A DNA stretch of 64,000 bases from Phycisphaerae bacterium. GTDB taxonomy: Bacteria; Planctomycetota; Phycisphaerae; UBA1845; UTPLA1. The stretch covers positions 124,001-188,000 of the forward strand of contig DATEMU010000004.1 of NCBI GenBank assembly GCA_035275405.1. The letters are read 5' to 3'. Every line of letters begins with the position of its first letter. Position 1 is the stretch's first letter. Shown in pieces: positions 6,774 to 14,085 of this stretch. The notes below the pieces were generated by a model. That model made no database searches. It saw nothing but the letters and a program-made list of their open reading frames with translations, and had not been told where the DNA came from. The position numbers and the translations under genes were made by a program.

Positions 6774-7382
6774 ATGAGCTTGTTCAAATCCGCCGAAGAG
6801 CGCCGCATCGAGCGCGACATCAAAATCCGCCAGGGCATCCGCCGCATCGAGAAATCGATCAGCGAGCAGAAGAAGTTCACCGACGACTTCGTCCGCAACG
6901 CCCGGCGGGCCAAGGAGATTGGCGACAACTCGCAGTACGTCTTCATCCGCAATTCCCTCAAGAAGACGGCGACCGTGCGGAAGATGCTGGAGCGGCAGCT
7001 TCTGGCGGTCAAGAACGCTCTCATCATCAAGCGGCAGGCGGAGGCCTCGTCGGATTTCGCGACCGCGATGGGCACGATGGCCTCGGAGATCAGCCGAATG
7101 TTCGGCGAGACCGACCTCGCTCGGACGCAGCTCGACTGGGAAAAGGCCATGGCCCAGAGCCAGAGCATGGAGGAGCGGATGACGATGTTCCTGGAGACAG
7201 TCGAGGACATTGCGGCGAGCGACACTGCGAATGTCCCCGCGGAGGTCGTGACCGATCAGGAGATCGACGCGCTGATCGAGGCAGAAGGCGAGGCGGAACA
7301 CGCGAAGGACATGGACGAACTGGACGCGCTGCGGGCGGAACTGAACGAAGTTAAGAACGCGGGGCAGAAGGAGACGAAGTAG
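6774..7382 (+). CDS. ESCRT-III-like protein (third copy; closest to the CHMP pattern)
   Basis: A 202-residue protein that best matches the Snf7/CHMP plan by eye. It begins MSLFKSAEERRIERDI, has a basic helical hairpin (residues 12-90: EKSISEQKKF ... QLLAVKNALIIKRQ), then FATAMGTMASEISRMFGETD (95-114) and a strongly acidic C-terminal part (134-190) with EVVTDQEIDALIEAEGEAE and a last helix DELDALRAELNEVK (181-194). That last helix resembles an MIM1 motif, the short helix that ESCRT-III proteins use to bind MIT domains. GGAGGA stands before the ATG. Its neighbour, one small gene downstream, is an MIT-like AAA ATPase, which fits a filament/disassembly pair. PspA-type proteins are the alternative, but they lack the acidic MIM-like tail. 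Confidence 0.7.
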   Translation: MSLFKSAEERRIERDIKIRQGIRRIEKSISEQKKFTDDFVRNARRAKEIGDNSQYVFIRNSLKKTATVRKMLERQLLAVKNALIIKRQAEASSDFATAMGTMASEISRMFGETDLARTQLDWEKAMAQSQSMEERMTMFLETVEDIAASDTANVPAEVVTDQEIDALIEAEGEAEHAKDMDELDALRAELNEVKNAGQKETK

Positions 7383-7397
7383 CTCTTGCTGTGATCG

Positions 7398-7832
7398 ATG
7401 GCTTTGCACTTCAACATTACGGGCATTCTTGTCGCCGGGCCACCAATGGCCCTCGGATACGTCATTGCAAAAAAATGCGGCGTCGAGGATTACGAGACAT
7501 TAGGAATGGTCATTGGAGGCCCGTTAACGGTCGGAGTCGACGCAATTTGGCGGCGTGTCTACGAGATCGATTTGTTTGAGCCGATTCGGGGTCCATCTAT
7601 TTGTTGGCTTCCTGTTTGGCTAATTGGCGCTACATGGGCCGCATTGGGCTTGGGGCGATTCCTGGGAATGTCGAAATCGGGTGAGATTGCCGTATTGATT
7701 TGTGCCGGCTTGGTAGCACTGCAGTGTTGGTACTTCGGGATAAATCGCTGGCGAAATGATCGTCGAGTAGCAAAATTGGCCCATGCCATGGACAACGGCG
7801 TAATCGACCCGAGTTCTGGGGCGGCGGAATAG
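7398..7832 (+). CDS. Small membrane protein of unknown function
   Basis: A 144-residue protein with a short N-terminal hydrophobic stretch (about 6-23) and two stronger membrane helices (about 68-88 and 95-113) followed by a basic tail. Family not recognised. Base composition is visibly poorer in GC than the genes on either side, so it may be a later insertion into the operon. It lies 15 bases after the third ESCRT-III-like gene and 15 before the ATPase gene, in the same direction, with only a weak ribosome binding site. A role in the ESCRT-like system is possible from position alone. Confidence 0.65.
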   Translation: MALHFNITGILVAGPPMALGYVIAKKCGVEDYETLGMVIGGPLTVGVDAIWRRVYEIDLFEPIRGPSICWLPVWLIGATWAALGLGRFLGMSKSGEIAVLICAGLVALQCWYFGINRWRNDRRVAKLAHAMDNGVIDPSSGAAE

Positions 7833-7847
7833 GCCCGCACTACGACC

Positions 7848-8969
7848 ATGAGCGTTTCCTACCCCACCTTCGAACGCCTCAAAGAACGCGGGCTCGCGGC
7901 CTATCAGGCTGGGAACTTCGCGGAGGCCAAGCCGTTTCTAATGCAGGCCGCCGACGCGATGATCAAAATCGCCGCCGAGACGGGCGATGCCGCGCGGCGG
8001 GCGCGGCGGAAGGCGATGGCCGCCGAACTCATCGAATTCGCCAAGCAGTGCGACGGCAAGGCGGCACACCGGCGGCAGGAGCGGCGGCGGGCGGCGAGCG
8101 GCGAAGGTGACGAGGCCGGGGCCGACGCGCAGGACTGGATCGTCCGCGACAAGCCGACCGTCAAGTTCGACGACATCGCCGGTCTCGACGACGTCAAGCA
8201 CGAGATCCGCCTCAAGATGATCTACCCCTTCGCGCACCCGGAACTCGCGGCGAAGTACCGGATCGCGACCGGCGGCGGCCTATTGCTTTACGGCCCGCCC
8301 GGCACGGGCAAGACGATGATCGCCAAGGCCGTGGCCTGCGAGATCGACGCGACAATGTTCGTCGTCTCGCCCGCGCAGGTCATGTCCAAGTGGGTCGGCG
8401 AGGCCGAGCAGAACGTCCGCAAGCTCTTCGAGGCAGCCAAGGCCGAGCCGCGCTCGATTATTTTCATCGACGAGATCGAGGCGATGGTGCCCAGCCGGCG
8501 GGATTCCTCCAGCAGCGTCATGACCCGCGTCGTGCCGCAGATTCTTCAAGAGCTGGAGGGCTTCGACCGCTCCTCGGCGTCGAAGCCGCTGCTCTTCGTG
8601 GGGGCGACGAACGAGCCGTGGGCCCTCGACAGCGCAGTCATGCGGCCGGGACGGTTCGACGCGAAGGTTTACGTGCCGTTGCCGGACGAGCCCGCCCGCC
8701 ACCGCTTACTGGAGATTTATCTGGGCAGCCGCCCGCTCGCCGATGACGTGGATTTTGCGGAACTTGTGGCGAAGCTGGAGGGCTACAGCGGCGCGGACAT
8801 CAAGGCCCTCGCCGAACGCGCGGCTACGATCCCGTTCATGGGGGCCGTCGGCGGCGAAACGGCGCGGCCGATCGCGATGGCGGACATTGTGATGGCGCTG
8901 GCGGAACTGACGCCGTCCGTGAAGAAAAAGGACCTGTTGCGTTTTGAACAGTTCCGGGATGCGAACTAA
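7848..8969 (+). CDS. Vps4-like AAA ATPase with N-terminal MIT-like domain
   Basis: A 373-residue protein. Residues 6-68 form three helices (FERLKERGLAAYQAGNFAEA and on) that fit an MIT domain. A linker then leads to one AAA module: FDDIAGLDDVK (107-117), Walker A GPPGTGKT (149-156), pore loop MSKWVGEAE (179-187), Walker B IIFIDEIEA (204-212), sensor GATN (252-255) and arginine finger RPGRF (266-270). The C-terminus (SVKKKDLLRFEQF) matches the last helix of the Vps4/katanin/spastin clade. One AAA module rather than two, plus MIT, sets it apart from Cdc48 and FtsH. Vps4 disassembles ESCRT-III filaments, and three ESCRT-III-like proteins with MIM-like tails are encoded just upstream. A TPR-like reading of the N-terminus is the main alternative. 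Confidence 0.8.
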   Translation: MSVSYPTFERLKERGLAAYQAGNFAEAKPFLMQAADAMIKIAAETGDAARRARRKAMAAELIEFAKQCDGKAAHRRQERRRAASGEGDEAGADAQDWIVRDKPTVKFDDIAGLDDVKHEIRLKMIYPFAHPELAAKYRIATGGGLLLYGPPGTGKTMIAKAVACEIDATMFVVSPAQVMSKWVGEAEQNVRKLFEAAKAEPRSIIFIDEIEAMVPSRRDSSSSVMTRVVPQILQELEGFDRSSASKPLLFVGATNEPWALDSAVMRPGRFDAKVYVPLPDEPARHRLLEIYLGSRPLADDVDFAELVAKLEGYSGADIKALAERAATIPFMGAVGGETARPIAMADIVMALAELTPSVKKKDLLRFEQFRDAN

Positions 8970-8970
8970 G

Positions 8971-9066
8971 AAAGCTCACGCAGAGGCGCAGAGCACGCAG
9001 AGAAAAGAAACAGCCTGATAAGATTTCTTTCCTGACTCTGCGATCTCTGCGCCTCTGCGTGAGACT
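8971..9066. repeat. Hairpin repeat of the CACGCAGAGGCGCAGAG type
   Basis: Left arm 8971-9010 (CTCACGCAGAGGCGCAGAGC and on) pairs with right arm 9022-9066 (CTCTGCGCCTCTGCGTGAGA at its end) around a loop of about a dozen bases. Near-identical hairpins of this wording occur as dispersed repeats in many unrelated environmental bacteria, as I remember it; their origin is unclear. It fills the gap between the ATPase gene and the propeller gene, begins two bases after the ATPase stop, and could act as a transcript end or stabiliser. Confidence 0.8.
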
Positions 9067-9086
9067 TTTCTGGGGTGGATGCAACC

Positions 9087-10841
9087 ATGATCTCCGGTGC
9101 GTTCAACATCGACCATTTCATGACGGACATGCAAACTGTCGCGTGCGTCGTCCGGCCGCAGGAGGTTTTTTCAATCCTCACGCGGCGCGTAACCGTTCCG
9201 CCGGAGTGCGTCGCCCTGGTCTGGGGCGAGTCGTCCTCGCCGGGCTTCGTCGCGTCCGGGCGCGAGATTGAAGCCGCGGACTGCCGCAAGCTGCTCTTCG
9301 TCCGCACGACCCCTTTCATGCTCAACTATGAACTCGGGGCCCTCACTTCGCAGGATAACTTCGCCATCCGTGTCAGTGTCGGTCTGTCCGTTTGTGCGGG
9401 CAACGACCGCCTAGACATGGTCGCCTTCCAGAAGAACCTGATGGCCGGGATCGAAACCCTGACGGCCGACCGCCTGCGACATTTCTGCGAGCCGCTCGTA
9501 CGCCGCACCGTCGAGAGGTTCGTCAAGCAGCGGCCCGCGGCGGACCTGCTCTCCACGGACGCCGCCGGCGCCTTCGACGATGGCCTCGCCGAGGAGTTTC
9601 AGTCGCTGGCCTTTGAGTCCGGGCTTTCACTGGCATCGGCCGCACGATTCGCCGCCCACTCGACGGATTATGTCGAGACGCAGTCGCTGCGCAAGGCGGC
9701 TACCACCCGTCAAGAACGTCTGGAGCAGCAAAAACAGCAGCGCGAGCGCGACCGGCAGTCGCAGGTCGAGCACTTGGCCCACCTCTCGTCAACACTGGAG
9801 CAGCTCGGCGCTCTCGCGGCCAAGTCGCCGGGGACCGCGGTCGTCGATCTCATCAAGACGTTTTCCCCCGCCGAGCGCGGTGGGCTGTACCAGGCCCTCC
9901 TATCCCGCGGCAGCGCTGCAACGCAGACCAGCGCGGTACTCATTGTGGCCGGCGACGAGCTGATTTCGCTCGATCCCCAAGCGCCTGATCAGCCGCTTCA
10001 ACGGCAACCTCTTGCACCCTCGCTCGGGCCACTTCGGTCGGTTCGAGTCTGCAACGATGGGACTCGACTCGTCGGAGCGCGCACGGGGGTCCACGTGCTG
10101 AAAGAGGGCAGCCAGGATGTCGAGTCCCTCGCGTTTGCACCCTCGCGCGAGCTGCGCGGTGGCGTCAATGCCGCGACGTTGGCCGGAGATCATCTGTTCG
10201 CGACGCATTCAGAGGTCGGCCTCATCCGCTGGAAGCTCGGCGAACCGCGACAAGTCGATATGCCGCTGGCGGACCGGCTGGCGGTCTGCAAGTCCGTTCG
10301 CGACGTGCAGACGGACGCGACGAGACGGATTTGGCTGGCTGCCGACCGCGAGGTGCTCGCTCTTGCTCCGGAATCGTGCGAAGGACTGATGTCGCTGACG
10401 GCCCCTGCAAACGTCACCGCCTTGCTCGTCGCGGAGGAGACGATTATTGCCGGTCTGGCCGACGGGCGGATCGCCCGCTGGCTCTTCGGGGCCTTTGATA
10501 CGGCGGAGACCATTCGGCCCGCGTGCGGCCGGGCGGTCGAATCGCTCGCGTGGCTACCGGGCGGCGGGGCCCCGCGCGTCGTCGTAGGAGACCGTCAGCC
10601 GCACCTGGAAATGCTCGTCCTCGGCGACGCCTTCAGCATCGAATACCGTTGCGGCCAGCCGATCCGCTGGGGCTACGCGGCGGCGGATTGGATCGTCGGT
10701 GTCAACGACCGCCGCGACCAGCTCATCCTCTGGCGACCCGACATGCCGCAGGAGCCGGAGCGAGTCGTGAACATAGGGCAACTTTGCGGGCATTCGATTC
10801 AGGATGTGGCCCTGATGGCGGCGACTACCGCCTTAGCTTAA
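9087..10841 (+). CDS. SPFH-like / coiled-coil / beta-propeller protein
   Basis: A 584-residue protein from the ATG at 9087 (GTG at 9075 adds four residues). Residues about 15-195 alternate strands and helices, with FAIRVSVGLSVCAGN and helices such as RLRHFCEPLVRRTVERFV, which resembles an SPFH (band 7) domain. Residues about 199-240 are a charged coiled coil (RQERLEQQKQQRERDRQ). From about 280 the protein is a series of short hydrophobic strands with repeated VxxxxDGTRLVGARTG-like blades, consistent with a WD40/PQQ-like propeller. No signal peptide or membrane helix. SPFH proteins scaffold membrane domains and propellers bind partners, so it would fit a recruiting factor for the ESCRT-like operon, though the repeat at 8971-9066 separates it from the ATPase. 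Domain calls are tentative. Confidence 0.5.
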   Translation: MISGAFNIDHFMTDMQTVACVVRPQEVFSILTRRVTVPPECVALVWGESSSPGFVASGREIEAADCRKLLFVRTTPFMLNYELGALTSQDNFAIRVSVGLSVCAGNDRLDMVAFQKNLMAGIETLTADRLRHFCEPLVRRTVERFVKQRPAADLLSTDAAGAFDDGLAEEFQSLAFESGLSLASAARFAAHSTDYVETQSLRKAATTRQERLEQQKQQRERDRQSQVEHLAHLSSTLEQLGALAAKSPGTAVVDLIKTFSPAERGGLYQALLSRGSAATQTSAVLIVAGDELISLDPQAPDQPLQRQPLAPSLGPLRSVRVCNDGTRLVGARTGVHVLKEGSQDVESLAFAPSRELRGGVNAATLAGDHLFATHSEVGLIRWKLGEPRQVDMPLADRLAVCKSVRDVQTDATRRIWLAADREVLALAPESCEGLMSLTAPANVTALLVAEETIIAGLADGRIARWLFGAFDTAETIRPACGRAVESLAWLPGGGAPRVVVGDRQPHLEMLVLGDAFSIEYRCGQPIRWGYAAADWIVGVNDRRDQLILWRPDMPQEPERVVNIGQLCGHSIQDVALMAATTALA

Positions 10842-10971
10842 TCGCGTCTTGGTGCGGTTTGCTTACAGAACCCCGACCGAAAGATCTGGCCGAGTGGCGC
10901 ACCCCTTGAGGGCGTCCGTCATTCGGCGCGAATCGTTCTCCGGCAGGTACTTGCGTGCCTGGTCCTGATTT

Positions 10972-10998
10972 TCGACATACTCGCTGGCTGGATAGAAT
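10972..10998 (+). promoter_or_regulatory. Candidate sigma-70-like promoter before ugd
   Basis: TCGACA at 10972-10977 (five of six to TTGACA) and TAGAAT at 10993-10998 (five of six to TATAAT) are separated by 15 bases, slightly short. It lies about 50 bases before the ugd start in a 208-base gap that otherwise shows nothing clear. Assigned by consensus matching only. Confidence 0.3.
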
Positions 10999-11049
10999 CC
11001 CCATTTTCACCGATAATCCAATTCGAAAACACGAGGAAGAGTACGCACC

Positions 11050-12360
11050 ATGCGAATTACTATCGTCGGGACGGGTTATGTCGGGTTGGTCACTGGCGTC
11101 TGCCTCGCGGACACGGGCAACGACGTCATCGGCCTGGATGTCGATGACGACAAAGTCGCCAAGCTTTCCCGCGGCGAGTGCACGATCTTCGAGCCGGGAC
11201 TGACCGACCTGCTCACGGCCAATCTCGCTGCCCGGCGCTTCCGCCTGACGACCAACCTCGTCGAGGCCGTCCAACACGCGGAGATTATCTTCATCGCCAT
11301 CGGTACGCCGCCGAATCACGACGGCTCGGCGGACTTGTCGGGGATCTTTGCCGCCGTGCAGGACATCGCCCGAGCCGTCACCAAACGGACCGTCCTGGTG
11401 ATGAAATCCACCGTTCCCGTCGGGACGTGCGCCCAGGTCGAGAAGCTGGTGACGCCGCTGGCCAAACATCCCATTGCCGTTGTCAGCAACCCGGAGTTCC
11501 TCAAGGAAGGTTCGGCGGTCGATGATTTCCAGCGGCCGGATCGCGTGGTCATCGGCTCGGAGGATGCGCAGGCGGCGGAAATCATGAAAGAACTTTACGC
11601 GCCGTTCGTGCGTAACCGCCACCCGATTCTGGTGGTCCGACGTGCCGCCGCGGAGATGGTCAAGTACGCGGCGAACTGCTACCTCTCCACGCGCATCAGC
11701 TTCATCAATCAGATCGCCAACATCTGCGAGGCGATGGCGATCGACGTGGACGAGGTCCGCGAGGGGATCGGCTACGACGCCCGGATCGGTTCGCACTTCC
11801 TCTACCCCGGTATCGGCTACGGTGGAAGCTGTTTCCCGAAGGACGTCCAGGCGCTCTGGCACGTCGCCAACGACGCGAACGTGCCCGCCGAAATGCTGCA
11901 CCAGGTCCACCTCCTCAACGAGCGGCAGAAAGGCCTGCTCGTCGAGCGGATCAAGTCACACTTCAAGGGGCAGCTCACCGGTCGGTCCTTCGCCATCTGG
12001 GGCGCGGCCTTTAAACCCAAGACCGACGACATCCGCGAGGCCCCCGCGCTCCGCGTCATCGAGGGTCTGCTCGACGCCGGGGCGAAGGTGCGGATCAGCG
12101 ACCCCAAGGCCCTGGACAACCTGCGCCGCGTCTTCAGCATGAAGATCGAATATTGCGCGGACGCCTATCAGGCCGCGCAGGGGGCCGATGCCCTGGTCAT
12201 CTGCACTGAGTGGAACGAATACCGCTCGCCGGACTTTGACCGCCTCAAGGCGATCCTCAAGCAGCCAGTCATCTTCGACGGCCGCAACCTCTACAAGCCC
12301 GATCAGATTCGCCGGCGAGGGTTTGCGTACTACTCGATCGGGCGGCCTCCGGTGGTGTAG
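11050..12360 (+). CDS. ugd: UDP-glucose 6-dehydrogenase
   Basis: Oxidises UDP-glucose to UDP-glucuronate with two NAD+, feeding capsule, exopolysaccharide or glycan synthesis. The 436-residue length is normal. The N-terminal Rossmann fold has GTGYVGLVTGVCLAD; FIAIGTPPNHDGSAD and SNPEFLKEGSAVDDF follow; the catalytic Cys lies in GIGYGGSCFPKD; and the C-terminal NAD/UDP domain has AFKPKTDDIREAP. GGAAGAG precedes the ATG. It stands alone, with a membrane protein gene after it. It is probably not part of the preceding ESCRT-like run, since a 208-base gap with a possible promoter separates them. Confidence 0.96.
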   Translation: MRITIVGTGYVGLVTGVCLADTGNDVIGLDVDDDKVAKLSRGECTIFEPGLTDLLTANLAARRFRLTTNLVEAVQHAEIIFIAIGTPPNHDGSADLSGIFAAVQDIARAVTKRTVLVMKSTVPVGTCAQVEKLVTPLAKHPIAVVSNPEFLKEGSAVDDFQRPDRVVIGSEDAQAAEIMKELYAPFVRNRHPILVVRRAAAEMVKYAANCYLSTRISFINQIANICEAMAIDVDEVREGIGYDARIGSHFLYPGIGYGGSCFPKDVQALWHVANDANVPAEMLHQVHLLNERQKGLLVERIKSHFKGQLTGRSFAIWGAAFKPKTDDIREAPALRVIEGLLDAGAKVRISDPKALDNLRRVFSMKIEYCADAYQAAQGADALVICTEWNEYRSPDFDRLKAILKQPVIFDGRNLYKPDQIRRRGFAYYSIGRPPVV

Positions 12361-12415
12361 CGGCAATTTCGAATGAAGAATTACGAGTGAAGAAAAGAAA
12401 GCCGAGGAGTCCCCT

Positions 12416-13099
12416 TTGGGTTACTTCAGGCGGATTGGCATTCTCTTGTCCGTCGTCATGTCAATTGGTGGAGCCGTCATTGGGGCGGCGAGCTACATCC
12501 ACCAAGTCCGGGGCGGATACCAGATTACGATTTGGCCGCTCGAATACGGAAGCGGGAAGATATCGGCATCGATCATTGGCGGATGTCTTTCGTTCAACCG
12601 ACAGGTGCGTTATTCCGGGACTTCATCGAGCAAAGATTTGCAGATCAGCGTGCCTGGTGTGTTTGAGTTTTCTGACTGTATCACGGACGGTGGGTTTGTC
12701 GTTCTATCAGGACGCCCGCCACTTTTCAGAGCATGGGACATCAGCGTCGACTTAATGGCGGTCGCAGCAATCGCCCTGGTTTATCCTGGGTTAGTTTCTC
12801 GTCGACTTCGTGGTATTTTAAAATGGGCCTTTCTGATAGCCTCGCTTGCCTGTTTCACTAACCTTTTCCTCAATTTGATGCCCGTATTGGGAGCCTTGCA
12901 CGGATCGGCGCAACAGGACACTTACGAGAAACTCGGGCGTCTTCTATTGTTTTCAGTTCTTGGTTCAATCTTCTACCTTCAGGCCCTTAAGGACACTCGA
13001 CAGCGACAACAAGCTTGCCCCGTGTGCGGTTACGACTTGATGGGCAACGTCAGCGGTATCTGTCCCGAGTGCGGAAGGCGTATGTCAGCACGTTCTTAA
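12416..13099 (+). CDS. Membrane protein with C-terminal zinc ribbon (planctomycete style)
   Basis: A 227-residue protein: one N-terminal membrane helix (about 7-27), an extracytoplasmic domain of about 80 residues, three more hydrophobic helices (about 110-126, 136-156 and 176-192), then CPVCGYDLMGNVSGICPECG at the end. Proteins ending with this Cys4 ribbon are frequent in Planctomycetota; the function is unknown. The start is TTG at 12416, following GAGGAG. The coding sequence is less GC-rich than ugd. It meets the antitoxin-like gene on the other strand, their ends overlapping by four bases. Confidence 0.75.
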   Translation: MGYFRRIGILLSVVMSIGGAVIGAASYIHQVRGGYQITIWPLEYGSGKISASIIGGCLSFNRQVRYSGTSSSKDLQISVPGVFEFSDCITDGGFVVLSGRPPLFRAWDISVDLMAVAAIALVYPGLVSRRLRGILKWAFLIASLACFTNLFLNLMPVLGALHGSAQQDTYEKLGRLLLFSVLGSIFYLQALKDTRQRQQACPVCGYDLMGNVSGICPECGRRMSARS

Positions 13100-13293
13100 G
13101 GGCGTGTATGTTTTGTCGTGTCGGGTTGCGGTGACTGACCCTTGATTCCCTCCCGACGGATGACGACACGATCGGGATGCTCGGCCTGTTCGCGGCGTAG
13201 GCGGTCGGCAATACGCCGGATATCTCCACCGCATTCTTCGGCAAGCCGCGCTCCGTTAGTTCTCATTTCCTCGACAACAGGATCAAAAAACAT
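13096..13293 (-). CDS. Small antitoxin-like partner of the PIN-domain protein
   Basis: A 65-residue protein beginning MFFDPVVEEMRTNGARLAEE, from the ATG at 13293, with GGGAG in the 3' end of the upstream PIN gene as its ribosome binding site. Short proteins starting with (D)PxVEEVRxxR are commonly coded beside PIN-domain genes of the kind found here, as I recall. The gene begins eight bases after the PIN stop codon, and a C-terminal basic tail could bind nucleic acid or the toxin. The order is toxin first, antitoxin second. An open frame continues upstream to 13428, but that part overlaps the PIN gene. Confidence 0.6.
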   Translation of the reverse strand: MFFDPVVEEMRTNGARLAEECGGDIRRIADRLRREQAEHPDRVVIRREGIKGQSPQPDTTKHTRP

Positions 13294-13301
13294 ATCCAGT
13301 T

Positions 13302-13784
13302 TTACTCCCGCGATTCCAGCATCAGTTCTTCGGGCGAACAAATGACCGGCGAGATCAATCGAAGCCGCTGGTTTAGGGTTTCGATGTGCTTCCTCTTGCT
13401 GGCATTGGCTAGATGAGCATAGTTCCACGTCAACAGATAGTCCACTTCGTAGACCGACGCGAAAGCGATGTGGAAAGCATCGCGGGCATCGCGCCGAGGC
13501 ATCGCAAAGTTGGCCATATAGAAGTCGGCGGCATCGATGACGGAGTCGCTGATATCTAGTGATGCAAACTGTTTGACGAGTTCGAGCCGCCGGGTCGCTC
13601 GAAGCGAATCCCCTTGCGCGAGTTCATCCAAAACATACTGAGAAATGCGCACTTCGAATCGCCCCAACTCCTCATCCCACCAACGACGAATAATCAAGTG
13701 GCGCGCACGGATGATGGGGTCATCGCTTGCCGGTTCCAGCCAGTAGCTCGGAACGGAAGAATCCAAATATACCGTGGGCTTCAT
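13302..13784 (-). CDS. PIN-domain protein, VapC-like toxin
   Basis: A 160-residue PIN-fold protein, predicted RNase of a type II toxin-antitoxin pair. It begins MKPTVYLDSSVPSYW, the first acidic residue of the PIN site, has VLDELAQGD in the middle (second acidic residue) and DARDAFHIAFASVYEVDYLLTWN near the end, the standard third/fourth acidic motif. All metal-binding acids seem present, so it should be active. RRWWDEELGRFEVRISQYVL matches a PIN subfamily often paired with short (D)PxVEEVR proteins, as here. Composition is poorer in GC than core genes nearby, consistent with a mobile module. Confidence 0.85.
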   Translation of the reverse strand: MKPTVYLDSSVPSYWLEPASDDPIIRARHLIIRRWWDEELGRFEVRISQYVLDELAQGDSLRATRRLELVKQFASLDISDSVIDAADFYMANFAMPRRDARDAFHIAFASVYEVDYLLTWNYAHLANASKRKHIETLNQRLRLISPVICSPEELMLESRE

Positions 13785-13847
13785 AGCTCCAAGCTATTCT
13801 AGCGTATTTCGAAAACGCCCCGTAGCCTGAGGCGGCGCAGAAAAGAA

Positions 13848-13961
13848 GCCTGTCGCAAGACAAGAGCCCACGCCGTGGCGCTCGGATGAGGGCGGAGTCT
13901 TACGACAGGCCAAAAAGCGGCGGAACCGGCGTCCGTTGCAACATCCTTGATCGGTTCCGCC
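13848..13961. repeat. Nested inverted repeats in a gene-free stretch
   Basis: The 301-base gap 13785-14085 has no convincing gene but several palindromes. GCCTGTCGCAAGAC (13848-13861) pairs with GTCTTACGACAGGC (13897-13910), and the spacer itself contains GAGCCCACGCC/GTGGCGCTC. Next, GGCGGAACCG (13919-13928) pairs with CGGTTCCGCC (13952-13961). Such nesting suggests a structured RNA, a terminator cluster or the remnant of a small mobile repeat. It lies between the start of the PIN gene and the 3' end of the ATP-cone gene. Confidence 0.6.
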
Positions 13962-14030
13962 TGCCGCGCTCACGCTGGAGCGCTCGTCTTTTGCCTGATC
14001 GTCCGTAATCAGACCAAATTCGACTTCTAC

Positions 14031-14075
14031 GGCCGGCAGGGACGCCGGCCGCAACACACCGGCTAAGAGCCGGTG
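14031..14075. repeat. Two tandem perfect hairpins after the nrdR operon
   Basis: GGCCGGC (14031-14037) pairs with GCCGGCC (14044-14050), and CACCGGCT (14057-14064) pairs with AGCCGGTG (14068-14075). They begin 11 bases beyond the stop of the ATP-cone gene (read leftward). Neither has a T-tract, so they are either factor-assisted terminators or a dispersed repeat. Confidence 0.55.
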
Positions 14076-14085
14076 CCACAAAGTT

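Noticed and set aside
6774-7382. PspA/IM30 as the identity of the third helical protein
   Set aside because: PspA-like proteins are a single long hairpin with conserved N-terminal amphipathic helix and no acidic MIM-like end. This protein has the acidic C-terminal part and MIM-like helix, and an MIT-like ATPase beside it. Distant common ancestry with PspA is still expected.
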